From a virus, in the IMG/VR virus record IMGVR_UViG_3300037258_000145, positions 1 through 64,000 of that record: a stretch of DNA of 64,000 bases; one strand, written 5' to 3'. Below are positions 6,573 to 16,397 of this stretch, piece by piece (the first letter of the stretch is position 1; each line of letters opens with the position of its first letter). A program made the translations under genes and the position numbers. The notes under the pieces were generated by a model, which worked only from the letters and a program-made list of their open reading frames with translations, searched no databases and was not told where the DNA came from.

Positions 6573-9500
6573 TTACGGCCGAGCTATTTGCACGTACTTG
6601 AGAGTGGTCTTGCGCATGGCCGACTCCACGCCAGTGAACTCGGTTTCGATCTCACGGGCGCCGGTTATCCAGACGTAGAGACTGTCCCCGAAGGGCCCCT
6701 GAAGCAGAAGAGCTCGGGACGGGATCAGCAGGTTCAGCAGGTTATAGATGTCGTACGGCGCGCCGTCGGGGCCTTCCATGGTGGTGAAGGTGATCGAGCC
6801 CGTGGCACCCCGCATCCCGTCTGAGACGATCACCTCGTAGGTCCCTCCGAGCGTGACGTAATCGCTCGAGACCTCGAGCGGTGCCCGGGGGTAGGGCGGG
6901 TCAAGCTGGACCTGAGCGTTATAGACCGGGTTGATCGGGTCCTTCAGCCACCAGTAACCGTAAAAGGCCGGACAGGTGCAGTTGACCACGGATGACCATG
7001 CCGATACCAGACCGCCCGAGGTGATCTGACGCACCCGGTAGCTAATGACCGTGCCGACGGCGGCCATATCGTAGTCGTCCAGGGTGGTCTCGATCGATGA
7101 GCCTGGTAGTGCCGCTCCCCACGTGCCCATCCCGAAGGCCCCGCCGCCCCACAGGGCCGAACCCGCTGTCCCTGAGGACCCAACCGGTACCGCCGAGCCA
7201 TTGCGGACGTCGGCCCATGTGCTCCCCGCGTTCAGGGAGTACTGGAACTCGGCCGTGTTGCCCACTGTGGCCCCTGTGAGGGCTAGGACGATGTCCAGGC
7301 CTGCATAGGTCCCAAGTGTCGCTGTGGCGGTCAGGGAGGGCGTAGCAGGGGCCGTGTAGACGATCGTGAATGTAGCGAAGTCGTCGTACCCGTTGGTAGC
7401 CCCTGAGGTCTCGGTAACGACCACGTAGACGTCATAGGTGCCCTGAGGCAGGTACAGGCCGCTGACGGTCGCTGAGGACGCCTGCCCGGCCGTGATGGGC
7501 GTCGACCATGTCGGGGTTGTGGTGGCCGGATCCCAACCGGTTGGCCCGATGAGGACCTGGTACGTGGTCTGGATGCCGCCCATCGTCCCGGCTGTGAACG
7601 TCCATTGGATCGTCGGCTGAGATGTCCCCACGACGTCATCGAGGTGGTACAGGCAGCCGGTTGAAACGTCCGAGGTGAACGGAATCGTGGCGGGCGTGTA
7701 GTTGCTGGCGAACGTGTAGCGCACGGAGTCGGAAATCCGCACTTCGTCAACGACGCTGGTCGCTACCGTGTCGGCAAAAAAGACCACCAGCGCCGTGGAC
7801 CCGCTTGGAGCCTTAGCCGATGTCATGGCATAGTCGGTGTCGTAGGTGCCGTTGACCCAAACCGCCACGTCGGCGCCGTTGTAACTCACGGCTACGTTAT
7901 TGGCGACACCGGCAGTGAGTAGATGCGAACCCGAGTTGAGGAAGTGCGAGGTCCCGCCCGAGTCGTACCAAATAACCTGGACGGCGCCTGAGGGATCGAT
8001 GACGATCTGCCACTCACCAGACCGTCCGATGACATAGGGCGTGGTCGCAAACGACGGCGCTTCGTATATGAACTCGCAAGTCCAGGCAGAGCCGGTGACA
8101 GCGCCCTGGGCGTTGCCAGAGCCGACAGGACCGGAGAGAAAGCTCCCGCTGGAGACGGCCTGCGCGGCCGAGCCAAAAGCCGTGCCTGCTGGTGACGGCA
8201 CCAATCCAACCGTTCCAGTCGCAGTGAGGGTCTGACCGCTCGGTCCAGAGTCGATGAACGACAACGGCGTGGCCTCGATCGACGCCGAGGGTGAGACGGC
8301 CAAGAACATCTTGAGCGGGAACGGGACCTGAGAAACGATGAGGTTGGGATCTCGGGTTAGCGTCCACCAGTAGTAGGTCGTCCCGGCGGGACCGAGGACG
8401 TCGGCCGGGATGGTCAACGATTGCGTCCCGCCTCCCATTACAGGAACGGCGTCCAGGTGGTACAGACAGCCGGTATTGGCGTTGCTCACAAACGGGGCTG
8501 TAGCGGGCGTGTAGGAGGTGCTGTAGCGGGCGGTGTCAGAGACGCGCACCTCGGCCATATAGCCTGTCGTCCCCGTCGTGGACGGTGAGGGGGCACCGAG
8601 GATCATGGACTGGCTCGACGGGGCTCGGGCCGTGCTGAGCGATAGAGTGGCCACCGAGGCGCCATTGAGCCACAGTGTCCACGTCGTGCCGGACCACGTG
8701 AGGGCGACGGCGTAGTTGGCTCCAGCGGTGAGGGCGACGCCCCCGAAGGCATGACCGATACCACTGGCGTCGAACACCTCGATGGTGAGATTGCCACCCG
8801 TTAGGTAAATGGCCCACTCCTGATGGGCGCTGGTATCCCTTGAAACCAAAAAGGTCGCTGTCGTCAGATCGGCCGCGCTCGGCTGGTACAAAAACTCGAC
8901 AGTGAACGCGGAACCGACGACGGCACCCTGAGCATTGGTACTGCCTGGTGGTCCGACTAGAGCGCTGTGACCGACAAAGTGAGCGCAGGCTGTAAACCCT
9001 TCGGTGATGGCGTACTGGACACCGACCACGGTGCCGACCTGGAAACTGAACGTTTGGCCGCTCGGGCCGGAATCAGCTAGCGAAAGGTCATCCAGCCACA
9101 CTTCCCACTGCGACAGCGCCTCGCCGTTCCAGTAGATGCCGGGCTGGCCCTGTCCGGTACCCAAGAGATAGGCGAAGGCGACCTGGTTCTCAGCTGGGTC
9201 GACGGTCCACTCAAAGGTCTGAGGTACCGCAGGGTTGATCACAGACCCGAACCCGGGCGGTCCTAAAACCGGAGTCGCAGGTTGGTAGACCGGCAGTGTA
9301 AATACGCCACTCATGCAAAAGGGCGTGGTGGCGCTCGCTATGGCCCCAAGGACCACATCGACTTCGCTGATGGTGGGGTTCGGCGGGCAGACAACCGACG
9401 TGCTCGAAGTGTCAAGACCGGTGGCAATCGTCTGGGTGAAAAAGTCCCATGTGAGGGTGGGAGGTGACGTTAGGCCAATTGTCATCCCCAGACGTATCAC

Positions 9501-10469
9501 GGTGCTCGGCGTGATCACCGACCGGGTAACCAACCACCCCCGGCCGATGGTAAAGGGATCGACATAGGTGGAGATATTCATCGCCTCGTCGCCGACGACA
9601 AGGGTGCCCTGACCGGGCAAGGGAGGCACGACCGAGGGGGCGGAGTAGGTACCGCTTAGGGCAACAGCTTGGGCGATGATCTGGAGAGAGGTCCCTGTGT
9701 AAATGACGAACCAGCAACCACTGCCCACATACCGGAGATGGGGGATGAAGTCGTAACTATTGTCAACCAGACCAAGGCTGATCTGGGCAAGCGACCCGAG
9801 CGTGATCGTCCCCGACGAGTTGATGGACCAAGTCCCAAGGCGCGCCACCCAACTCGTACCGTTATAAGTGTCGACCAGGACGCCCTCGCTGGCACCTAGC
9901 CCGGCTGCTGAGATAGTTCGACCGGCATTGGTGAGACCGGTCACGGCATCGACAGCGCTGATGGTCCCGCCTGCCAAGACATCGGCCACGCTCACTGTAA
10001 TGACAGCGATTTGCGTGGCCAAGACGAGATAGGCCCCGCCTGTCGTGTTAACCCACACCAGGGCGTACCCATTGCTATAGGCGAAGGACCCCAACGTCGC
10101 TGACGTAACCGACCACGAACCGTCAGCGGCGCGGACAAAGACGTAAAACACTGGGTAATAAAGCGAACTGGTCCCATAGACGGCCGCACAAAGGTACACG
10201 TTGTCCTCGGTGTCAACGGTCATGGACATCCCGCTTACGCCGAACGGTGGCTCCAGGGCCGCTACGACCTGAATGTCGGTCTTACCGGCTTGACCAACGG
10301 CCAGATTGAACTGACTTGTGGTCCCGTTGTAGAACCCAAATACGAGCGTGCCATCGGAGAGCTGTACGAAGGTCTGCTGAGGTTGGCTCCCGTAGTTGAA
10401 CGGATCGGCCACTACGCCGGTATTGGCGTACTCCCATACCGGCGCGACCAAGGGCGAAGGAACGGGCAT
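6573..10469 (-). CDS. large minor tail protein with LamG-like and FN3-like domains
   Basis: A 1298-residue protein starting at an ATG that overlaps the tape measure stop (TGATG). The first ~400 residues have a repetitive beta-propeller-like pattern. Two concanavalin/LamG-type jelly-roll repeats follow (ending in near-identical motifs, NTGCLYHLDAV and STGCLYHLDDV, near residues 680 and 960). A fibronectin-type stretch comes next and then a C-terminal tail domain. LamG folds bind glycans, so this is a likely receptor-contacting baseplate or tip protein. Confidence 0.75.
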   Translation of the reverse strand: MPVPSPLVAPVWEYANTGVVADPFNYGSQPQQTFVQLSDGTLVFGFYNGTTSQFNLAVGQAGKTDIQVVAALEPPFGVSGMSMTVDTEDNVYLCAAVYGTSSLYYPVFYVFVRAADGSWSVTSATLGSFAYSNGYALVWVNTTGGAYLVLATQIAVITVSVADVLAGGTISAVDAVTGLTNAGRTISAAGLGASEGVLVDTYNGTSWVARLGTWSINSSGTITLGSLAQISLGLVDNSYDFIPHLRYVGSGCWFVIYTGTSLQIIAQAVALSGTYSAPSVVPPLPGQGTLVVGDEAMNISTYVDPFTIGRGWLVTRSVITPSTVIRLGMTIGLTSPPTLTWDFFTQTIATGLDTSSTSVVCPPNPTISEVDVVLGAIASATTPFCMSGVFTLPVYQPATPVLGPPGFGSVINPAVPQTFEWTVDPAENQVAFAYLLGTGQGQPGIYWNGEALSQWEVWLDDLSLADSGPSGQTFSFQVGTVVGVQYAITEGFTACAHFVGHSALVGPPGSTNAQGAVVGSAFTVEFLYQPSAADLTTATFLVSRDTSAHQEWAIYLTGGNLTIEVFDASGIGHAFGGVALTAGANYAVALTWSGTTWTLWLNGASVATLSLSTARAPSSQSMILGAPSPSTTGTTGYMAEVRVSDTARYSTSYTPATAPFVSNANTGCLYHLDAVPVMGGGTQSLTIPADVLGPAGTTYYWWTLTRDPNLIVSQVPFPLKMFLAVSPSASIEATPLSFIDSGPSGQTLTATGTVGLVPSPAGTAFGSAAQAVSSGSFLSGPVGSGNAQGAVTGSAWTCEFIYEAPSFATTPYVIGRSGEWQIVIDPSGAVQVIWYDSGGTSHFLNSGSHLLTAGVANNVAVSYNGADVAVWVNGTYDTDYAMTSAKAPSGSTALVVFFADTVATSVVDEVRISDSVRYTFASNYTPATIPFTSDVSTGCLYHLDDVVGTSQPTIQWTFTAGTMGGIQTTYQVLIGPTGWDPATTTPTWSTPITAGQASSATVSGLYLPQGTYDVYVVVTETSGATNGYDDFATFTIVYTAPATPSLTATATLGTYAGLDIVLALTGATVGNTAEFQYSLNAGSTWADVRNGSAVPVGSSGTAGSALWGGGAFGMGTWGAALPGSSIETTLDDYDMAAVGTVISYRVRQITSGGLVSAWSSVVNCTCPAFYGYWWLKDPINPVYNAQVQLDPPYPRAPLEVSSDYVTLGGTYEVIVSDGMRGATGSITFTTMEGPDGAPYDIYNLLNLLIPSRALLLQGPFGDSLYVWITGAREIETEFTGVESAMRKTTLKYVQIARP

Positions 10470-13400
10470 CAGGTCGTCTTCGCTCGGGGCAACACCGCGG
10501 CCAGTTTGGAGTTGTTCTTGTGAATGGCCCCGGTAACAGTCTTGGGCAGATCATCGATGAGCTGCGTCATGCCCTTGGCCGTGGTGCCCTCGTAGCCGTT
10601 GGAGGTCCGCAGGATGGCCAGGATTTGACGGAGGAGCGTGGTTTGGTCGTCGTTGGAACTCGTGGACGTCGAGGCGTAGGCGGTCTGACTGGTGTAGCTC
10701 TGCTGGCCCACGGACAGGTGCTTGGTCGAGATCCCAAGGGACTTGCCGAAAGCGGTGATGATGTCAGCATCCACCTTGGTCATGGCCCTGTGGATGCCCG
10801 CCAGTTCCGTAGGCGCGGTGGATGGGTGCATGATCTGGGCGATCGTGGCCGCTAGCTCTTTGGCCGTCCAGTTCTTTTCGACCGCGGCCACATGTTGGTT
10901 GATCTGAGCAAGTGAGGCCTTAGCCGCCGCCGTATGGGCGGCTGTGTTTTGCTCGGCTGCGAGTTGTGCCGGCAGTGCTCTCGCCGCGGCCCTATCGGCT
11001 GCTTCAGCCGCTGGGCTCATTGGCGGCAGGGTTTTTACCGCGAGCCAGGGGTTCATAATTACAGCGATCTGGGCTGCCAGTTGCTTAGCAGTCCAGTTCT
11101 TTTCGACCGCCTGAACGTGCAAGTTGATTTGAGCGAGAGAGGACTTAGCGGCAGCGGTGTGCTGAGCCGTGGATTGTTCAGCAGCCAATTGGGCCGGGAG
11201 AGCCCTCGCAGCGGCCTTGTCAGCAGCCGCGGCGGCGGCGCTCATCGGCGGCAGGGTCTTTACTCCAAGCCAAGGGTTTTTTATGAGGGCTATCGTTGCC
11301 GCTAGTTGCTTAGCCGTGAAATTCTTTTCCATCGCGGCCACATGCGTGTTGATCTGGGCGAGCGACGCCCTAGCCGCGGCGGTGTGTGTGGCGGTGTTCT
11401 GTTCGGCGGCCAATTGCGCAGGGAGATTGCGGATCGCAGCGCGGTCAGCGGCAGCCTGCTCGGGGGTTATCTGCGGGATGCCAGGCGTGAGGGCCATACC
11501 CTTGAGCGCCGTCACCAAGTTCCCGGCCAGACCGGCAGCGGCCTTGACGGGGTGCAGATGCTCTTTCGCTACTATCCCCTGCACCAAAATAGCCGCCGAG
11601 GACCGCCACTCGGCCGCGATGGTGGCCGCCAGTTGCTTAGCCGTTTGAGCGGCAAGAACCGACTTGACGTGGGTCTTGATGTCGTCGAGCGCCGCCGCGG
11701 CCTGGGTCGTCTTGGCCGCTGTCGTCTTCTCGGCTGCGATCTGTTGAGCCACCTTCGCCTCAGCGGCAGCAGCGGTCTTGGCCATGGCCTCGTTACGGGC
11801 CTTCGTCGCTTTCTCCGATGCCGCCTTCAGGGACGCTTCGTACTTGGCGTACCCGGCCCCGCCGTTGTCCTTGATGGACTTCTCAAGCGCCTTGATCTCG
11901 TTCGTGTGCGCCTTGGCCGTGTCTTCGGCCAGTTTGCTAGCGCGCGCAGTCCAAAAGATTTGGCGACTGGCCGCTCCCAAGGCTTGCACACTCAATTGAC
12001 CACTGGCCTGACGCGCCTTGGTGATCTCAGCCACGACCTTGGTACTGGCCGTTTGAACGGCAGCCTTCACGGCCGCACCTCCGCTGCCACCTCCACCACT
12101 ACTGGTGGTCTCTCGTCCCATGGTGACGATCTGAGCTAGCGAGCTGGCAGACGACGCTACGGCTGTCTCGATCTGGTTGAGGGTGGCCTGTTGCGCCGTT
12201 TCCGCTGTCAGCATGGCCGTGAAGGTAGTAACCGGCAGGTTGACGGTCAGGGCCCCGCCCTGGGTTGACAGGTCGAAGGACTTGTTGGCTGACACCGTGA
12301 CTTCGGACAGGATGCGCTTGAACAGGTCCTCAAACTCGGAGAGGTAGGTGACGATCGACGACAGGGCCAGCTTGGTTGACTCAGCGCCCGTGGAACTTCC
12401 CATTGACGTACCACCAAGCGCTCCGGACGCTGCCGCGCTAGTAAGGCCCGCTGCGGCCTTGGTCACGGCATCTGAAGCCAGATGGGCGTTATTCGTGATG
12501 CCGAGCGCCCAGCCCTGCATGATGGGCTTACCAACCTGCTCAGCGAAAACCGTCGAGGGAGACTTGATACCAAAGGCGCCGAGGACGCCATGGGTCACGT
12601 CCCCGGCGATCCCCTTGACAGCACTGACCACGTTGCCAGCCTGGCTCAGAATGCCTTTGATCAGACCTTCGATGACCTGCTCGCCGGCACTGATCAGCCA
12701 CGTGGCCGCTCCCGCGAACACGCTCATGATCTTTTTCGGGACCCCGATAATCAGGGCGGTGAGCAGACCGAACTGAGTGCGCGCTAGACCAACCATGGCG
12801 TCCCAGACGCTGGAGAGAAACGCCTTGATGGCGTTCCAAACCGAGATGGCGTCGGCCTTGATGGCGGTCCAGTGGGACATGATGATGCCGACCGGCGAGA
12901 CGTCTTTGAACACGTCAACGATGGTGTTCCACACCAGCGAGAAGTAAGCCTTGATGCCATTCCAAATGATGGTGGCGTCGGCTTGGATCATGTTCCAAAC
13001 GCCGGACAGGAACGAGACAACCAGGTTGAAGATGGCCATGGCGTCTGACTTCATGTTGTCCCACGTGGTGGTCAGGAACGACAGGATCGAGTCCCAAACA
13101 CTGATCGCCTCGTTTTTGACCGCGTCCCACGCGCCTGTCAACCAAGACACGATCGAGCCCCAGATGCTAAAAGCCGTGGACTTTATCGTGTTCCAGGCGC
13201 CCGTCAGCCACGCCAGGATCGAACCCCACACGGAGATGGCCGTGTTCTTTACGGCGTTCCAAGCCGTTTCGAGATAGCCTCCGATCGCGCCCCAGACCGC
13301 CATGGCCGCCGACTTGATGAGGCCCCATACCTGGTCTAGGTAGCCCTTTATGGCGTCCCAAGCCGCCTTGACGTCGGCCAGGGCCTTGGCCCAGTGACCG

Positions 13401-15637
13401 TGGATCACAGCAATGATGGCGGCCCAGATGTCGTTCGCAGCCGTCTCGATGGCGTGCCAGACCCCGTCGAGATAATGCCACACCTCCTCGGCCTCGTTCT
13501 TGATCCAGCCCCATATCTGATGCCAGTGGGTCCAGACGTAAATGATGCCGACCACCAGTCCGGCAAGGGCGGCGATCATGAGGCCAATCGGCCCTAGCAA
13601 GATGGTGATGGCGGCAGCAACCGCAATAACAGCCGCCTTGTGCTTCTCCAGTTCTTCTCGGACCTGCTTCCAGTGGGTAACAAGCTCGATCAGGAGAGGA
13701 AGGAGCAGACCAATCGCCAAGCCAACAGGACCAAACATGTCGTCGGACGCCTCGCCTGCCGCTATCTCGGACGCCTCTACCTCAGGCATGATCCCGACCA
13801 GCCGCAACAGCGACGTGATAGCACCCTGCACCGCGCCGACGAAGCTGCCCACCATCTCGCCTACGAACGTCCCGATGGCACCCACAAGAACTGTCCCGAT
13901 CACGACAGCCAGGGCCTCGGCCACCGTTTTATGCTTTTCGAACCAGGTGATCAGATTTCCAATGTCGATGCCGACCTGTTCAAGAACCGGGATAAGCACT
14001 TCACCGAACTTGATGGACAACGCCTCGACCGTGTCCTTGGCCTGGTCCAGTTGAAAGCTGAGATCGCCCTGAACGAGCTTGAAACCCTGCACCTGGGTCT
14101 TACCGTTGGCCATGGCCGATGAGATATTGTCAACGTTGCTTTTATACGTGGAGAGATGATTACCCGTGAGATCAAGCGCGGCGCTGAGCCCATTGGCACC
14201 TCCCACCATGCTCTGCAACGTCGCCACATATGTCTGCGCGGCAGGGCCACCGGCGGCTAGTTCGGCGTTAAACGAGTGAGCCTTGTCGTAAGTGGCCAAG
14301 AACTGAGTACCCAGCTCCTTTTGTCCAGCTGGCAGATCGGCTATGGCCGAGCCGTAGTCCTTAGCACCTAAGGAGCCAGCCTCTAGTTGCTGAGCGAGAA
14401 CTTGAACACTTGCAGGCATGGCCTTGAGCATGGTCTGTAGGTCACCAGCCGCCGTCTGAGACTGAGTAAAAGTCTTCTCCAGCACTAGTCCTGCTGGGCC
14501 CATGTGGGCGGTGATGGCGCTTGTCAGTTCTCCCAAGGTGCCCGTTAGTCCTTCCTTGCCAAGGTTCTTGGAGACCGTGACCGAGTTGAGCCCCATGTCG
14601 GCCATGGCCTGTGTGGCCGCGGTGCTTGGGCTAATCAGCGCACGAAGCAGGAAGGCGAGTTGCGTGGAAGCACGTCGCGCTGTAGTACCACCGGCAGTCA
14701 TGGTGGCCAGCGCCCCGCCAACCTGGGCATAACCGACCCCAGCTTGAGCGGCTACTGGGAGTACCGAGGCGAGCGCTGAAGACAAATCTCCCAGCGTCGT
14801 CTTGCCGTCAGCGACCGTCTGGATAAGTCCTGACGTCACGGCAGTAGCCGAACTGGCCCCCAGATTGTATTGCTTCAGGACCGTAGTCACACCGCCCGCT
14901 ACAGTCGCCAGATCGGCATTGCCGGTTGCCGCTCCTTCGGCCGATGCTTTCAACACGGCGAGTCCAGCAGCGCCGTGGTAGCCAGCGGATTCGACCAGGT
15001 ACATGCCCTGGGCCAGGCTGGTTGTGGACTGACCTACCTGACCAGCCATGTTCAAGATGCCATCGCCGACCATTTTGATGTTCTTCTGAGACTCACCAGC
15101 CCCAGTGACAAGCGTGGTCATCGATGATTCAAAATCGCTGGCAGCTTTTACGGACGCCGCAGAAAAGGCCACCAAAGAACCGACCCCTACCAGACCCGTT
15201 ATGGCACCCAACTTGAGCATGCCCCCCATGAGCCCGCTCCCGGCTTGGTCGGCATTTTCCATCTTGTCGGCCATGTCCTTCATCATCGTCCCGACGATCG
15301 GAATAGACGATGTGTGCTTAGCAACGTCGTCGAAGGCTTTGGCCATGCCATGAAGAGAGTGACTGCTAGCATTCGCGCCCTTGGTCACCTTCGACGTGGC
15401 AACTTGAGCGTCACTGCCAAGGGTGTTGAGATCCCGGTCAACTTTTTGCAGATTGCCCGACTGAGCCATCTCCTCGGCGGCCTTGTCGGCCTTACCTAGA
15501 CCCCCTGCCATAGCCGCCCCAGAAGCATCGGCCTCGGCGCTCAAGCTGCCTAACTGCGCCTTGGTCTTATCGAGGTTGGCCGCGCCCTGCTCGGCTATGC
15601 GGATCAGGATGAGGACTTCGTCCTCGGACAGTGCCAT
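10469..15637 (-). CDS. tape measure protein
   Basis: A 1722-residue protein. The N-terminal third matches the TP901-1-type tape measure core (MAGQVGQSTTSLAQGMYLVESAGY, then TLGDLSSALASVLPVAAQ and MTAGGTTARRASTQL). Central hydrophobic helices follow, then a Trp-rich array with W every ~11 residues (about nt 12800-13500). The C-terminus has three to four copies of a ~76-residue Ala/Gln-rich unit (LPAQLAAEQNTA...SLAQINQHV). It sets tail length and is ejected into the host envelope. At ~0.15 nm per residue it predicts a tail of roughly 250 nm. Start overlaps the chaperone stop (TGATG). Confidence 0.93.
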   Translation of the reverse strand: MALSEDEVLILIRIAEQGAANLDKTKAQLGSLSAEADASGAAMAGGLGKADKAAEEMAQSGNLQKVDRDLNTLGSDAQVATSKVTKGANASSHSLHGMAKAFDDVAKHTSSIPIVGTMMKDMADKMENADQAGSGLMGGMLKLGAITGLVGVGSLVAFSAASVKAASDFESSMTTLVTGAGESQKNIKMVGDGILNMAGQVGQSTTSLAQGMYLVESAGYHGAAGLAVLKASAEGAATGNADLATVAGGVTTVLKQYNLGASSATAVTSGLIQTVADGKTTLGDLSSALASVLPVAAQAGVGYAQVGGALATMTAGGTTARRASTQLAFLLRALISPSTAATQAMADMGLNSVTVSKNLGKEGLTGTLGELTSAITAHMGPAGLVLEKTFTQSQTAAGDLQTMLKAMPASVQVLAQQLEAGSLGAKDYGSAIADLPAGQKELGTQFLATYDKAHSFNAELAAGGPAAQTYVATLQSMVGGANGLSAALDLTGNHLSTYKSNVDNISSAMANGKTQVQGFKLVQGDLSFQLDQAKDTVEALSIKFGEVLIPVLEQVGIDIGNLITWFEKHKTVAEALAVVIGTVLVGAIGTFVGEMVGSFVGAVQGAITSLLRLVGIMPEVEASEIAAGEASDDMFGPVGLAIGLLLPLLIELVTHWKQVREELEKHKAAVIAVAAAITILLGPIGLMIAALAGLVVGIIYVWTHWHQIWGWIKNEAEEVWHYLDGVWHAIETAANDIWAAIIAVIHGHWAKALADVKAAWDAIKGYLDQVWGLIKSAAMAVWGAIGGYLETAWNAVKNTAISVWGSILAWLTGAWNTIKSTAFSIWGSIVSWLTGAWDAVKNEAISVWDSILSFLTTTWDNMKSDAMAIFNLVVSFLSGVWNMIQADATIIWNGIKAYFSLVWNTIVDVFKDVSPVGIIMSHWTAIKADAISVWNAIKAFLSSVWDAMVGLARTQFGLLTALIIGVPKKIMSVFAGAATWLISAGEQVIEGLIKGILSQAGNVVSAVKGIAGDVTHGVLGAFGIKSPSTVFAEQVGKPIMQGWALGITNNAHLASDAVTKAAAGLTSAAASGALGGTSMGSSTGAESTKLALSSIVTYLSEFEDLFKRILSEVTVSANKSFDLSTQGGALTVNLPVTTFTAMLTAETAQQATLNQIETAVASSASSLAQIVTMGRETTSSGGGGSGGAAVKAAVQTASTKVVAEITKARQASGQLSVQALGAASRQIFWTARASKLAEDTAKAHTNEIKALEKSIKDNGGAGYAKYEASLKAASEKATKARNEAMAKTAAAAEAKVAQQIAAEKTTAAKTTQAAAALDDIKTHVKSVLAAQTAKQLAATIAAEWRSSAAILVQGIVAKEHLHPVKAAAGLAGNLVTALKGMALTPGIPQITPEQAAADRAAIRNLPAQLAAEQNTATHTAAARASLAQINTHVAAMEKNFTAKQLAATIALIKNPWLGVKTLPPMSAAAAAADKAAARALPAQLAAEQSTAQHTAAAKSSLAQINLHVQAVEKNWTAKQLAAQIAVIMNPWLAVKTLPPMSPAAEAADRAAARALPAQLAAEQNTAAHTAAAKASLAQINQHVAAVEKNWTAKELAATIAQIMHPSTAPTELAGIHRAMTKVDADIITAFGKSLGISTKHLSVGQQSYTSQTAYASTSTSSNDDQTTLLRQILAILRTSNGYEGTTAKGMTQLIDDLPKTVTGAIHKNNSKLAAVLPRAKTT
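10790..11560 (-). repeat. tandem repeats in the tape measure C-terminus
   Basis: A unit of ~76 codons recurs about three times with a partial fourth; each copy carries LPAQLAAEQ, SLAQIN and TAKQLAA. The copies differ mainly at third codon positions, so they are old enough to have diverged. Confidence 0.7.
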
Positions 15638-15886
15638 CAGTTGGCCTTGGCGCGCCGAGCGGCGGCGGCGTTCTCATGGGCGATCGTGGCCTGCATAAAC
15701 AGGCGGTATTCGTCGACCTCGTGGGTGGGACGCTCAGTCAGCGGGCGGGGGTCCACCTGGATCCCCAGTCGGGACTGGAACTGCTCCTCGGTCCAGAACT
15801 TGATGATCGTCGGATGAGTTGTCTTGCCCGCGTTGAGGGCTGCTCCCATTTCCAGCCTGAAAGGAGTACTCCTGTTCGGGGGTCTT
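15637..15886 (-). CDS. tail assembly chaperone, T portion made by +1 frameshift
   Basis: This frame lacks a plausible start of its own and overlaps the end of the G gene. It encodes HPTIIKFWTEEQFQSRLGIQ, typical of the C-terminal domain of GT chaperones that bind the tape measure. It lies +1 to the G frame. The best slip site is GGG.CCC.A at 15886-15892, where tRNA-Pro could slip from CCC to CCA. Its stop overlaps the tape measure ATG. Mu-like -2 slippage would give the same frame but no classic site is seen. Confidence 0.7.
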
Positions 15887-16336
15887 GGGCCCGTTGAGCA
15901 CATCGACTCGCTTTTGGATCTGGTCATAGGCTCGCTGAGGTATTTGCAGGAGGGACTTGCGCCGCGGGCTCATCCACATAGCGAAGCCGTCGGCGCCCAT
16001 CCGGGGTGAGCCGTCGGAGTTGGTGAGTTGGTCCCGCTGGATGCGCTCGAGGTCCCGGTCAAAGCTCGTCGGGAGCTTCACGGCGTTACGATCAGACAGG
16101 TTCCAGTCCACGATCGAGGCCACGACCTGTTCAAACTGCTTGCGGTTCAGGTCGATCTTGATGTCCGGCACGTTCTTGCCCGTCTTGTCGGTCTTCACGC
16201 CGATGGTGGACAGGGCGCGCTCGGCCTCTTCGGATTCGGCTACCGACAGGCACTTTTTGACGTCGACCCACCACATCTCTTCGTCGTCGATCTTGATGCG
16301 GTCGGTACCGTCGTATTCACCGAGAAAACCGGGCAT
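15734..16336 (-). CDS. tail assembly chaperone G protein
   Basis: A 200-residue protein starting ATG CCC GGT TTT. It lies between the major tail protein and the tape measure and overlaps a second frame, the canonical G/GT arrangement. The body is alpha/beta with many charged helices (VAESEEAERALSTIGVK) and a C-terminal Pro/Gly/Asp tail reached only when the ribosome does not shift. It chaperones the tape measure before the tube forms. Confidence 0.8.
   Translation of the reverse strand: MPGFLGEYDGTDRIKIDDEEMWWVDVKKCLSVAESEEAERALSTIGVKTDKTGKNVPDIKIDLNRKQFEQVVASIVDWNLSDRNAVKLPTSFDRDLERIQRDQLTNSDGSPRMGADGFAMWMSPRRKSLLQIPQRAYDQIQKRVDVLNGPKTPEQEYSFQAGNGSSPQRGQDNSSDDHQVLDRGAVPVPTGDPGGPPPAD
15886..15892 (-). 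other. putative +1 frameshift site of the tail chaperone
   Basis: Minus-strand GGG CCC A, in the G frame AAC GGG CCC AAG. The same heptamer in the same phase occurs at 25564-25570, where a +1 shift is also needed. +1 slippage at CCC is known from Listeria phage PSA. Confidence 0.45.
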
Positions 16337-16397
16337 GTTCGTTTAGCTCCTTGGGGGACTTGAGCTGGTGGATAGTTGCATAAGTGCTGGTAGGGGC

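Noticed and set aside
10790-11560. Tape measure repeats as evidence of a recent DNA duplication
   Set aside because: The units have diverged at many positions and fit normal tape-measure repeat evolution.
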